Source of the DNA: FEN-1219 sp963728995
Lineage (GTDB): Bacteria; Pseudomonadota; Gammaproteobacteria; Steroidobacterales; Rariloculaceae
Assembly (NCBI GenBank): GCA_963728995.1
Contig: CAVSMD010000003.1
Coordinates: 917,586-981,585, forward strand
DNA length: 64,000 bases
Reading direction: 5' to 3'
The notes beneath the pieces were generated by a model that was given only the letters and a program-made list of their open reading frames with translations, ran no database searches and was not told the DNA's origin. Position numbers and translations under genes: made by a program. Position 1 is the first letter of the stretch, and each line of letters opens with the position of its first letter. Positions 55,352 to 63,917 of this stretch are shown piece by piece.

Positions 55352-56142
55352 GCACGACCATTGCCCGCGACGAGACCCTGGAGCTGAGACTCAAGGCGCT
55401 GCGCTTGCCGTCGTTCCTCGGCCACTACGTCGAGCTCGCCGAACGCGCGGCTGGTGAAGGTTGGGGCCACGTGCGCTATCTGGCCGAGATCGCCACACTG
55501 GAAGCCCACGAGCGGGCGGATCGGCGCATCACGCGGCTGTTGAACGACGCCAAGCTGCCGCGCGACAAGACGCATGCGACGCTCGAGCTGAACCGCTTCG
55601 CCGTACCGCTGCGCGGTCAGATCAAGCAGCTCTTGCGCGGGGAGTTCGTCGCCGGAGCGACCAACATCTGCCTGATCGGCCAGCCGGGAACCGGTAAGAC
55701 GCACGTCATGGCGGCGCTCGCCCGCGCGCTCATCGAGCGTGGCCACCCGGTGTTGTTCACTTCGGTGGTGAGCCTGGTCGAGCGACTTCTGGATGCGAAG
55801 CGCAACCTGCGGCTCACTCGCGAGCTCAAGCGCCTCGACAGCTTCGACTGCCTGGCGCTAGATGACATCGGCTACGTCCAGCACGACCGGGCCGAGATGG
55901 AGGTTCTGTTCGCACTGCTGGCCGAGCGCTACGAGCGCAAGAGCGTGATGATCACCTCCAACCTCGTGTTCTCGAAGTGGGATCAGATCTTTAAGGACCC
56001 GATGACGACGGCTGCGGCCATCGATCGGGTCGTGCATCACGCCGTGGTGCTGGAGTTTACCGGGCCGAGTGTGCGCGCCGAGGCCGCTCAGCAGCGAGCC
56101 GCGCTCGCCAAACGCGGCGCGACGGCGGGAGCGACTTCATGA
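55348..56142 (+). CDS. istB: IS21-family helper ATPase IstB
   Basis: A 264-residue AAA+ protein: Walker A GQPGTGKTHVMAA, Walker B CLALDDIGYVQ, sensor region SVMITSNLVFSKWDQIF. It recruits the IstA transpososome to target DNA. Translationally coupled to istA (ATGA). Confidence 0.9.
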   Translation: MSTTIARDETLELRLKALRLPSFLGHYVELAERAAGEGWGHVRYLAEIATLEAHERADRRITRLLNDAKLPRDKTHATLELNRFAVPLRGQIKQLLRGEFVAGATNICLIGQPGTGKTHVMAALARALIERGHPVLFTSVVSLVERLLDAKRNLRLTRELKRLDSFDCLALDDIGYVQHDRAEMEVLFALLAERYERKSVMITSNLVFSKWDQIFKDPMTTAAAIDRVVHHAVVLEFTGPSVRAEAAQQRAALAKRGATAGATS

Positions 56143-56249
56143 CCCGCAGAGCTGAAATCGGGAGGTATCGAGGTAGCGGGTACCCGGACGATCGCTGCGC
56201 CTCGCGCATCCTATGCGGTCGCCTCCGGTAGAAAGAAGTCGAAATCGCT

Positions 56250-56270
56250 TCTGCCGCCTTCGGCGGCAGA
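56250..56270. terminator. Perfect hairpin between istB and the M56 gene
   Basis: TCTGCCGCC and GGCGGCAGA form a 9-base stem with a TTC loop. It sits between convergent genes (istB and the M56 gene). There is no T run, so terminator function is only possible. Confidence 0.4.
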
Positions 56271-56293
56271 CCGCGCGAGGGGTAGACCGATGA

Positions 56294-57322
56294 TCAAGGA
56301 CCGAGACCGGCAGAAATGAAAGTCGCAGACGGAAGAAATAGTTGTCGCCGGCCAGCCGGCGTCCAGACCGCGCGGAGGCCTATCCGTGGGCTGCGGGTTT
56401 GCGCCACGGTTCGCGTCACGAGCCGATCAGGCTGTTGCGCCCAAGCCGCGTAACCCAACGCGAGGCCGACGACGGCGACCGCGGATGCGCCCATTACCGC
56501 GCCGCGACGGCTCAGCGACGGACGGCCTAGCATCTCGACTCGCTCCCCGAGACGCTTGCCCGAGCGGCTTGTCCAGGTGCAGCCGAGCCTCAAGAAGGCG
56601 GGCGCAACTTGAGTCTTGAGGAGAGCTTGCCCATAGCTACGACGCGCGGATGGACGGGTGGCGATGACGGCAGCGTCGCAGGCGAGCTCCTGATCCGTCC
56701 TGATGCGGATCGCGGCGAGGTGCGCGAGTGGATTGAACCAGCACGCGCACCGCACGATTTCGATGAATGCGTTGACGATGGTGTGCCCGGAAACGCGATG
56801 CGCGTGCTCATGCGCCAGAATGAGCGTGCGTTCCTCGGCGTCGAAGCGCGTCTCGAAGTCCGCCGGCAGCACGAGCTGGGGTCGGAACACGCCGACGAGC
56901 GCCGGTCCTACCGACGGATCAGCGGCGAGACGGCGCGTGCTCAGAACCGATCGGGCAAAGAGCGCTGCAGCTCCGACAAGCCAGACAGCTACGAGCAGGT
57001 CGGCGAGAGCGGGAAGCGACACCACCGACGTCCGTGAGACCTGAGCGGATGCTTCGTGCGGTGGCACCGGCGAAGTCTCTGCTGGGTAGTCGGCCTCTTC
57101 CGAGCCCGTAAGGCTCGCGGTTGGTTGGATCAGCACGATCTCTTCGCGCGCGGGCACAAAGCTCGCCCCCGCGGCGATGAGCACGACTAGCCAGAACCAA
57201 TAGGCAACGCTCGCGCCAAGCCGCCGCAAAATCGCTGGCCGCAGGGCGAGCACAACGACGATTGCGACGCTGGCGACGACATTGCTGCGAACCAGCGCTG
57301 ACAAAATCGCTTCAGCTGTCAT
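56294..57322 (-). CDS. M56-family (BlaR1-like) membrane metallopeptidase, C-terminally short
   Basis: A 342-residue membrane protein: helices at residues 13-30 and 40-58, then the M56 zinc site HEHAH in LILAHEHAHRVSGHTIV with the downstream acidic ligand in DQELACDAAVI. The usual long periplasmic sensor domain after the last helix is replaced by about 45 unrelated residues, possibly because of the nearby IS21 insertion. It overlaps the BlaI-type gene by 11 bases. It would cleave the repressor on sensing a signal. Confidence 0.8.
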   Translation of the reverse strand: MTAEAILSALVRSNVVASVAIVVVLALRPAILRRLGASVAYWFWLVVLIAAGASFVPAREEIVLIQPTASLTGSEEADYPAETSPVPPHEASAQVSRTSVVSLPALADLLVAVWLVGAAALFARSVLSTRRLAADPSVGPALVGVFRPQLVLPADFETRFDAEERTLILAHEHAHRVSGHTIVNAFIEIVRCACWFNPLAHLAAIRIRTDQELACDAAVIATRPSARRSYGQALLKTQVAPAFLRLGCTWTSRSGKRLGERVEMLGRPSLSRRGAVMGASAVAVVGLALGYAAWAQQPDRLVTRTVAQTRSPRIGLRAVWTPAGRRQLFLPSATFISAGLGP

Positions 57323-57683
57323 GATCCAGCCTCTCGATCAGACGTTTTAGCTCTTCGACCTCTTCGCGGCTCAAGTCCTGCCGCTCCGAGAACTGGGTTA
57401 CGAAAGCTGCGATCCGGCCTCCGAATAACCGGTCGATGAATTTACGGCTTTGCTCGTGAACGTAGTCCTCGCGCCGGATCGTCGGCCGGTAGAGATAGCG
57501 GCGGCCGTCAGGCGTGGCGGCCAGGGCTCTTTTCTTCAGCAACCGAGTCAGGAAAGTGCGAATCGTGCCCGCCGACCAATCGCGGTCGTTGTTCATCGCA
57601 GCGACAACGTCGTCTGCACTGAGGGCCCTGTCGGCGTCCCAGAACACTTCCATGACTTGGCTTTCTGCTTCACTGATCTTCAT
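57312..57683 (-). CDS. BlaI/MecI/CopY family repressor
   Basis: A 123-residue winged helix: MKISEAESQVMEVFWDADRA, the DNA-binding part WSAGTIRTFLTRLLKKRAL, the wing with TPDGRRYLYRPTI and a C-terminal dimerisation helix. Forms the regulator/sensor pair with the M56 protein. Operator-like palindrome lies directly upstream. Confidence 0.9.
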   Translation of the reverse strand: MKISEAESQVMEVFWDADRALSADDVVAAMNNDRDWSAGTIRTFLTRLLKKRALAATPDGRRYLYRPTIRREDYVHEQSRKFIDRLFGGRIAAFVTQFSERQDLSREEVEELKRLIERLDHDS

Positions 57684-57697
57684 GAATTAATACACTC

Positions 57698-57718
57698 GTA
57701 TTTGTCGTCATTAAATAC
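57698..57718. promoter_or_regulatory. Candidate BlaI operator
   Basis: GTATTT and AAATAC form a perfect inverted repeat with a 9-base spacer, 14 bases upstream of the BlaI-type ATG, in a locally A/T-rich stretch. BlaI-family sites are similar TACA/TGTA-containing dyads. Function inferred from position. Confidence 0.55.
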
Positions 57719-57729
57719 AAACGTAATAG

Positions 57730-58085
57730 TTGGTGTCAAGGCTGGCACTGGGTATGGGCGCGGGACGGCTGCTGTGTGAGGCACGGAGAACCTTCGGGAT
57801 CTCCTGGGAGCGGTTTTCGCAATGCAAATGAGGGGCGAGTTGTCGCTCGACCCGGTCGTCGATCCCGCGGGTATTTTCCACGGGAGTTCTCTACGCCTCG
57901 AAAGCGAGATAAGGAAGCCATCTTCGTCTCTCGTTAAAGGCTGCCTATCATATGGTTCCAATCTGAATCCATACGAAAGGCAGCGTTCGGGATGGAGAGT
58001 GGCGGCGAATCCTCCACACGCGCAGGACGGGGTCGGTTGATGTCGAACTCGGCTGCGAACAAGTGGGGCGACTTGGCAGGCACAG
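57730..58085. other. Region without a supportable gene
   Basis: About 355 bases between the BlaI promoter and scrambled IS91 debris. A 72-codon plus-strand frame exists from 57822 but has no recognisable motif, hydrophobic core or convincing start. Confidence 0.35.
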
Positions 58086-58320
58086 CGCATGCCAGTGCTC
58101 GACGGAGCGTATCTCGTCGGTACCGAGCCGCCAGTGTTCCGGCGAATCGCCCCCCGGCGGCGCCGTTCTCGTGCAGCAGCGGACGCACAATCACGCGAAA
58201 TCGGCGAGGCTGAGGCCCGGATAGCAACTCATGCGAGAACCAGTCGATCCGCCACGCCCGCCATCGGCCCGAAGCAGCGTTGCTCTATCGGGTTATCGAG
58301 CCCGGAGTTCGTCGCCGCGC
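58086..58320 (+). pseudogene. Scrambled IS91-family transposase fragments
   Basis: A middle segment reads VLDGAYLVGTEPPVFRRIAP, the same block as in the copy near 63 kb. About 80 bases later an N-terminal segment ARHRPEAALLYRVIE follows, so the order is reversed relative to an intact gene. This indicates rearranged debris rather than one interrupted gene. It directly precedes the double-CMD gene. Confidence 0.55.
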
Positions 58321-58450
58321 GCGAAGCAAGACCGACCGCGGAGCGAACTTTGCACGCCAGATCCCCTACACTCTGCGCGAGCAAATGGTACGTCGGCCGA
58401 CATTACACCGTGCGCGGTGTGAGTCGCGCCCTTCGAGCACGGGAGCTCGC

Positions 58451-59812
58451 ATGAGAGCCGTTGCCACTGTTGTGATTCTGGGCGCCGGTCTCGGCGCAGC
58501 GTTTGGATCGCATACTCCACTCGGCGCGCAGCCGCTCGAGTCTGTGGCGGCCCCCTATCCGATCGATGCAGATTCCCGGTCCCGTCTCCCGCCGCTGAGG
58601 CGCAGCGACATGACCGACGAGGTGAGCACGCGGATCTACGACGCGCTTGCGGGGTCGAATGGCGAGCCGCCGCGCGGCGCGATCGGCATCGCGCTATACA
58701 GCCCGCCGACGGCCGAGGCGCTGGCCCGCATCGCGACCTACCTGCGAGGCGAAAACGCGCTCGACGCCCGTGGATTCGAGCTCTCGAGCCTGATCGCGGC
58801 CCGCGAGATGAGCCTCACCTATGAATGGAACGTACACGAGCGCGCCGCGCGGGCGGCCGGGCTACCGCCCGCGGTCATCGAAGTGGTGAGAACCAACGGC
58901 CCCATCGCCCGTCTCGACGATCTCGATGGGCTCGTCATCGATCTCGGCCGCCAGCTGTACCGCAACCGGCACGTCGACTCCGCTACGTTCGCGAAGCTCG
59001 TGCAGCAGCGTGGTAGGCACGCGGCGTTCGACGTGATCATGGCGCTCGCGTACCCGGCGATGGCCGGCATCCTGGAGCGCGCAGTGGACCAGCAGCCGCC
59101 GAAAGGCTCGAGCTCGGCCGCCCTGCCGGCCGTCACCGGCATCGGTACGCCCACCGGCCGGCCGGGAGACTTCGTTGCGCTCGGTCCGCGGCCACCGCTG
59201 GCCGAAGACGTCGACGAAGGGTCGTATTACCGCCTGCCGTTGCTGAAGCGCACGGAGCTCGACCCGCGCGGCAAGGAGATCTTCGACCGGCTCGTCGGCA
59301 AAGACCGCGGCACGGCGCCGCGCGGACCGGTCGGCATGACGTTGAACAGCCCGGAGCTCGCAGATCCGGTTCAGCAGCTCAACACCGTGCTGCGCACGAA
59401 CGGCGTGCTCGACAGGCGCCTGGCCGAGATCGTCGTTGCAACCACGGGCCGCGAGATGAACAGCCAATACCAGTGGATCGTGCACGGCGCGGCCGCCGAG
59501 CAAGCCGGCGCGAAGCAGCCGGTGCTCGAAGCGATCCGCGTCGACGGCGATCTTGCGGGCCTCGACGAGCGCGACGCCGCGGCGATTGCTTTCACGCGCG
59601 AGGTGTTTCGCGAGCGGGCGGTGCGGCCCGAGACGTTCGCCACGGCGATGAGGCTGTTCGGAGCTCGCGGCACCGTGGAGCTCGCCGCGCTGATCGGCGA
59701 CTACCTGATGATGACCACCGTGTACAACGCGCTCGGCATGCGGCTACGCGCGGACCAGACGCCCACGCTACCGCATCGGCGTGGCGCGCCCGTGGGCGCA
59801 GAATGGCGGTAG
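58451..59812 (+). CDS. Exported double-CMD-domain protein
   Basis: A 453-residue protein with a leader (VILGAGLGAAFG) and two CMD-type helical units: one with REMSLTYEWNVHERAARAAG, the other with REMNSQYQWIVHGAAAEQAG, each with the conserved His, and a shared tail FGARGTVELAALIGDYLMMT. No CxxC peroxidase motif. Two-domain secreted CMDs are rare; it resembles the CMD proteins at 28 kb in their FGxRG.. tails and export, suggesting a related function. Confidence 0.8.
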   Translation: MRAVATVVILGAGLGAAFGSHTPLGAQPLESVAAPYPIDADSRSRLPPLRRSDMTDEVSTRIYDALAGSNGEPPRGAIGIALYSPPTAEALARIATYLRGENALDARGFELSSLIAAREMSLTYEWNVHERAARAAGLPPAVIEVVRTNGPIARLDDLDGLVIDLGRQLYRNRHVDSATFAKLVQQRGRHAAFDVIMALAYPAMAGILERAVDQQPPKGSSSAALPAVTGIGTPTGRPGDFVALGPRPPLAEDVDEGSYYRLPLLKRTELDPRGKEIFDRLVGKDRGTAPRGPVGMTLNSPELADPVQQLNTVLRTNGVLDRRLAEIVVATTGREMNSQYQWIVHGAAAEQAGAKQPVLEAIRVDGDLAGLDERDAAAIAFTREVFRERAVRPETFATAMRLFGARGTVELAALIGDYLMMTTVYNALGMRLRADQTPTLPHRRGAPVGAEWR

Positions 59813-59949
59813 CGGCGAACTCGAGCTTCGGGGAAGTGCGATGCGAACGTGGCGGCCAAGTACAGGGCCAGCTTGCCGAATTAGCTCGTCTCGACGCCAG
59901 GGGAGCCAAGCGCTGACGTAACGCCCGCCCCCCGGGGGTCGACGACGCG

Positions 59950-60753
59950 TCACGGGCCGACTTTGTGCCCGTCCTGCTCCTGCAGGCGGCCGTGCGTGTC
60001 GTCGAAACGCGCGTGCATCGTGCGGCCGTCCGGGCTTACCGACCAGCGGTCGATCTTCACGATCTTGCCGTCGCGCATATCGGATTCTTCGATCGTATGA
60101 TCGTCGACGACCTTCACCGATACGCCGGTGAATTCGTCGCTCCCCTTATAGGGGCTCTCCCTGCCATCGAGCTTCGCCGAGAATGACCGGCCCATCGCGT
60201 CGAACATCGAAAACGTGTCACCCGACACCGCGAACGTCGTGTCCTCGGCATGGTTCGTAACGTCAGCGTCAATTATCCGCCAGCCCCCGGAGACGGAATG
60301 GGAACGCGGCGGTGCTGCGGATACGCGAGACGAATGGCTCGTCAGCTCGAGTGGATGCTGAGCGATGTCGTACTGGGTCTGAACGTCGGTCTTGCTTTGG
60401 CCGTCGGCGCTCACGACCGTTTTCGTTTCCGCGACGACCTTGCCGCCCTTCTTCGCCAACCGCTCGATCGTACGGCTGTCGATTGCGGTGACGCTCAGCG
60501 TGTCGTAGTACGGGTTGCCCGAGACCGGCTGATCCTGCCCGTTCGCTTTGACCTTGTACGGCGGCATGCAGCTTCGACACTCGTAGACGCCGTCGGCCAG
60601 CGCGACAACGTCGGGCTCGCGCGTGGGACCGAACTTTTGTGGATCGGGTCGCCACGTCCCATTGAATGCGCTGATGGCGTCTTGTGCCGACGCCGGCGCC
60701 GGCGCCACGACGAGCGTGGCCAATGCCAAGAAGGCGAAACCCGAGACTTTCAT
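59950..60753 (-). CDS. Exported protein of unknown function
   Basis: A 267-residue protein with signal peptide (LALATLVVAPAPASAQ), then an all-beta-looking region: ISAFNGTWRPDPQKFG, ECRSCMPPYKVKANG (a Cys pair), YKGSDEFTGVSVKVVDDH and a C-terminal MHARFDDTHGRL. Such proteins resemble lipocalin-like secreted families, but no firm assignment is possible. Convergent with the double-CMD gene. Confidence 0.55.
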   Translation of the reverse strand: MKVSGFAFLALATLVVAPAPASAQDAISAFNGTWRPDPQKFGPTREPDVVALADGVYECRSCMPPYKVKANGQDQPVSGNPYYDTLSVTAIDSRTIERLAKKGGKVVAETKTVVSADGQSKTDVQTQYDIAQHPLELTSHSSRVSAAPPRSHSVSGGWRIIDADVTNHAEDTTFAVSGDTFSMFDAMGRSFSAKLDGRESPYKGSDEFTGVSVKVVDDHTIEESDMRDGKIVKIDRWSVSPDGRTMHARFDDTHGRLQEQDGHKVGP

Positions 60754-60982
60754 CGTTCCTCCGGATGCGCGCTACTCTAACAGCCAGCTTGAGCGGGCGT
60801 CGATCTCGTCTTCCCTGTGAGCTTCAACTACGACGTGCGGAAGGCGTAGACGACGGGCCACAGTTCTCCTCTGCGCCAGCCCGGTTCGGCACCTAGTCGC
60901 TCCCAACCCAAACCAACGAATGCCTTAAACTCCCACAATCGCGCCCCGGGCGCAGCCATCTAAAGATCGGAAAAGACTCCGC

Positions 60983-62092
60983 ATGACCGACGTCTCACCT
61001 CTCTTCCGCCCCTTCCATATCCGCAGCCTCGAGCTCAAGAACCGCATCGTGATGGCGCCGATGACGCGCGCCCGCTCCCCCGGCGCGTTCCCCAACGACG
61101 ACAACGTCGCCTACTACGCGCGCCGCGCGGCGGGCGAAGTCGGCCTCATTCTTTCCGAGGGCACGCACACACGCCGCAAAGGCGCCGGCAACGACGCCAG
61201 CGTTCCGCTGTTCTGGGGCGAGCAGGCGCTCGCGGGCTGGAAGCGCGTGATCGACGCCGTGCATGCCGCCGGCGGCAAGATGGGTCCGCAGCTCTGGCAT
61301 CAGGGCATGAGTCGCAAGCCCGGCACCGGGCATTTCCCGGACGCGCCGTCCGATGGGCCGTCGGGCATCGACTTGAAAGGCGAGAAAGTCGCGAGCGAGC
61401 CGAGCGAAGCCGAAGTGCTCGACATGGCGCAGGCGTACGCCGATGCTGCGGGCGATGCCAAGCGTCTCGGCTTCGATTGCGTCGAGCTGCACGGCGCGCA
61501 CGGCTACCTCATCGACGAGTTCTTCTGGGAGCGCACGAATCAACGCACGGACCGCTTCGGCGGCTCGATCGAAAAGCGCGCCGAGTTCGCCGCGGAAGCG
61601 GTCCGCCGTTGTCGACTCGCGGTGGGCGAATTGCCGATCCTCATCCGCATCTCGCAATGGAAGTCCGGCAACTACGACGCGAAGGTGGCTGCCACGCCGC
61701 AGGAGCTCGAGCGCTGGGTGAAGGTGCTCGCTAACGCGGGCGTCGATGCCATTCACTGCTCGCAGCGCCGCATCCTCGAGCCGGAGTTTCCCGCGGTCGA
61801 CGGGCCGCACGGCCTCAACCTCGCCGGCTGGGTGAAGAAGCTATCGGGGCTGCCCACGATCAGCGTCGGCTCCGTCGGCCTCTCGTCCGAGTTCATCGGC
61901 GCGTTTCGCGGCGAAGGCTCGAGCGTGGGCAAGCTCGATGAGATCACCGCGCGCCTCGATCGCGGCGAGTTCGATCTCGTCGCCGTGGGCCGCGCCGTGC
62001 TGCAAGACCCGGAGTGGGTGTTGAAGGTCAAAGCCGGCCGTCACGACGAGTTGCGCGACTACGACGCGAAATCGCTGCAGATCTACACCTGA
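60983..62092 (+). CDS. NADH:flavin oxidoreductase / Old Yellow Enzyme family
   Basis: A 369-residue TIM-barrel flavoenzyme: KNRIVMAPMTRARSP, FMN-pocket residues in QLWHQGMSR, the catalytic HGAHGYLIDEF, WERTNQRTDRFGGS and the FMN-phosphate-binding VAVGRAVLQDPEW. OYE enzymes reduce activated alkenes or nitro groups and some are 2,4-dienoyl reductases. No 4Fe-4S domain. Gap of 229 bases to the divergent secreted-protein gene, where its promoter must lie. Confidence 0.9.
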   Translation: MTDVSPLFRPFHIRSLELKNRIVMAPMTRARSPGAFPNDDNVAYYARRAAGEVGLILSEGTHTRRKGAGNDASVPLFWGEQALAGWKRVIDAVHAAGGKMGPQLWHQGMSRKPGTGHFPDAPSDGPSGIDLKGEKVASEPSEAEVLDMAQAYADAAGDAKRLGFDCVELHGAHGYLIDEFFWERTNQRTDRFGGSIEKRAEFAAEAVRRCRLAVGELPILIRISQWKSGNYDAKVAATPQELERWVKVLANAGVDAIHCSQRRILEPEFPAVDGPHGLNLAGWVKKLSGLPTISVGSVGLSSEFIGAFRGEGSSVGKLDEITARLDRGEFDLVAVGRAVLQDPEWVLKVKAGRHDELRDYDAKSLQIYT

Positions 62093-62111
62093 AATCCGCG
62101 GGCGCGGTGCG

Positions 62112-62816
62112 CTAGCGGGCGACGAGAACGCCGCACATCAGACGCAGCCTTTCGGCAGCCGCGCCAGGTAACCCAACGACCCTTACGTCGCGGCCGGCGC
62201 CGAGCACTTCGGTCAGGAAGTCCTTGCTGACGGCGACCCATCCCCCGGGCGTCTCGTAGCTCACGGCCACATGTCCTTCCATTCGAGCTTTTGCGATCTG
62301 CTTATCGTCCCAAGCCTTCGCCTTCCCGGCAGCCACGATTCGAATATCCGACGATCCGACATAGCGCACCGGCAAATCAGGAATCGCTGCCGCGTTCGAA
62401 GTGGCCTCCACATCATCGGCGGCCACGACGTGCAACCTGCCGGTTCGAGGAGCCGCGCCCGCCTCGTCATCCGTGGCAGGTATGCGCAGCGCGTGCTCGA
62501 CTCGCGCGAACAGCGCCCCGGTAAGCTCAAAGGGAAAGGCGTACAGCCGCTGCACCCTTCGTTCGACGTGCGGCAACTTGCGCCAGCCGGCTACCCACTT
62601 GAGCTTATCGGCGCCCCCGGCGACGAAGACGTCCTCGAGCCCGAACGGTGCAGCGTCATCTCGCTGCAAAGCCTTGAAGGCGATGTGCTCGACAATGTTC
62701 GACGCCACTCCGTACAGCACTCCGTACGGCGAATACGCGCCCTCCGCGGGTTTGAAATTCCGGCAATCGTCGTACGAGCGCAAGTGCCCGCCGGCCAGTC
62801 GAACAGCGGCGCTTAG
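62112..62816 (-). pseudogene. Uncharacterised gene, 5' end replaced by an IS91 end
   Basis: About 235 codons of a non-IS protein (for example HLRSYDDCRNFKPAEGAYSP, VEHIAFKALQRDDAAPFGLE, WVAGWRKLPHVERRVQ). The open frame continues to 62879, but its first 21 codons lie in the IS91 terminal repeat duplicated at 50 kb, so the native start has been lost and replaced. I do not recognise the family. Confidence 0.55.
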
Positions 62817-62978
62817 AATCGGAGGATAGGAATTTTGAAGCATCCCTTCTGCGTCGGCCGCGGTGCGCGTAACAGCCATTCTGTCAAAGCCGTCGACGGA
62901 TCGCGACGGCCACCGGCCTCACGGCTGTACTTGGAGCGCAGTTTCCATGCCTCCACGGCGTCGATCGGGGTCTGCAGC
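62817..62978 (-). repeat. IS91-family 3' end repeat, copy B
   Basis: Contains the terminal motif GGATAGGAATTTTGA (62824-62838) and about 140 following bases that match 50079-50218 with a single difference noted. It abuts the preceding gene on its left and, on its right, an internal transposase fragment, the C-terminal coding part having been deleted. Confidence 0.65.
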
Positions 62979-63205
62979 CCTGACGCTCCAGCGCGCGGCC
63001 GATCCGTTCGGCCATCCGCTCGAGGAGCGCTTGCAGCTGCGCCTCAGTCGGGGCCTCGATGCGCCGGAACACCGCGGGCTCGGTGCCCACCACGTACGCG
63101 CCGTCGAGTGCCAGCATGTGGAAGTGAATATTGAGATTGAGCGCAGACCCAAACCTCTGGATCAGCGTCACGGCGCCCGTGGCGCCACTCGCACGTCTCA
63201 GCCGC
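62979..63205 (-). pseudogene. Internal fragment of IS91-family transposase
   Basis: Reads TLIQRFGSALNLNIHFHMLA, the catalytic-domain block with its paired His, then DGAYVVGTEPAVFRRIEAPT and LERMAERIGRALERQG. Start and end are both missing, replaced by the terminal repeat on one side and by the HEPN gene on the other. Confidence 0.75.
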
Positions 63206-63227
63206 GCCCTCTTGAGAACATAGACAA

Positions 63228-63362
63228 GTTCAAGATCACGGCTTGCTGAGTGCGCGTATCGGCCATGAACTGCGCCTTCGTCATCGCCTCAACGTACGAC
63301 AGCGCGAGTCGTGCGGCGTTGGCGATGTGCGCTAGATAGTCTCCAACACGGCTGGTCGTCAC
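63228..63362 (-). pseudogene. HEPN toxin gene, truncated, copy 2
   Basis: Opens with the same GTGA overlap and reads TTSRVGDYLAHIANAARLAL and ADTRTQQAVILNL in one frame (the base missing in copy 1 is present), then joins IS91-like DNA and ends SMFSRGRG. The RNase active-site half is absent. Confidence 0.7.
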
Positions 63363-63658
63363 AACGCCCGGGCCTGTACGAGCACTTCGGCGCGCACGCG
63401 TGCTGGCAGGTCGCCCGGCACGCGAACGTCGACATGAACACCAAGGAGTTCTTCGAGTTCTTCTTGTAGGCCACCAAGATCGAAGAGCGTTGTCTGCGGC
63501 AATGGGTCGACCAGAAGGTCCAGATCGCTGCCCTCGCGATCTTCCTGCCGGGCGACCGAACCGAAGACCCGTGGATTAGTGGCCCGGTGGCGTCGCACGG
63601 CGTCACGGATGGCTTCCCGATGCTGCTGAAGTAGCTTGCTCGGCGTCATATTCTTCAT
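63359..63658 (-). CDS. MNT-domain nucleotidyltransferase antitoxin, copy 2
   Basis: A 99-residue protein near-identical to copy 1, with five substitutions (for example K2, N3, A86, A89, Q94) and the same FGSVARQEDREGSDLDLLVD motif. ATG at 63658 chosen because copy 1 starts at the corresponding codon. Upstream, CACCTCGGG and an IS91 terminus follow in both copies, suggesting the module and the terminus were duplicated together. Confidence 0.8.
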   Translation of the reverse strand: MKNMTPSKLLQQHREAIRDAVRRHRATNPRVFGSVARQEDREGSDLDLLVDPLPQTTLFDLGGLQEELEELLGVHVDVRVPGDLPARVRAEVLVQARAL

Positions 63659-63697
63659 TATAGCGGCGCCCGAACCACCTCGGGCGGCGGATAGGGC

Positions 63698-63917
63698 GGA
63701 TAGGAATTTTGACCGCACTTCCGCGCCAGAGGCAGATGGCGCATAAGAGGGGTTGTGTCAAAGCCGCCGACCCGGCGCGACGCCGAATCGGCCTCACACC
63801 CCACGTCACCATACAATTTCACCGATCCGCCCCGCCGATGGGCGCCTTTGGCAGCACCAGGGCAGCACCGGCCCTCGCCCGCACCTCGGAACACGAGCCC
63901 GGCAACGATCGGCCAAG
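63698..63917 (-). repeat. IS91-family 3' end, diverged copy C
   Basis: Starts with GGATAGGAATTTTGA (63698-63712) and runs to the stop of a transposase tail at 63918. Diverged from copies A and B but with clear shared blocks, so this is a second lineage of the element. Confidence 0.6.

Larger units (their letters stand above)
53757..56142 (+). mobile_element. IS21-family insertion sequence
   Basis: Contains istA and istB plus, at the left end, two tandem copies of a GACAATTAGA-x-x-TGCCGG repeat (53760-53802), the kind of multiple terminal repeat that IS21 elements carry. No matching right-end repeat was found within 150 bases after istB, so the right end is uncertain or deleted. Coordinates given stop at the istB stop codon. 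Confidence 0.7.
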
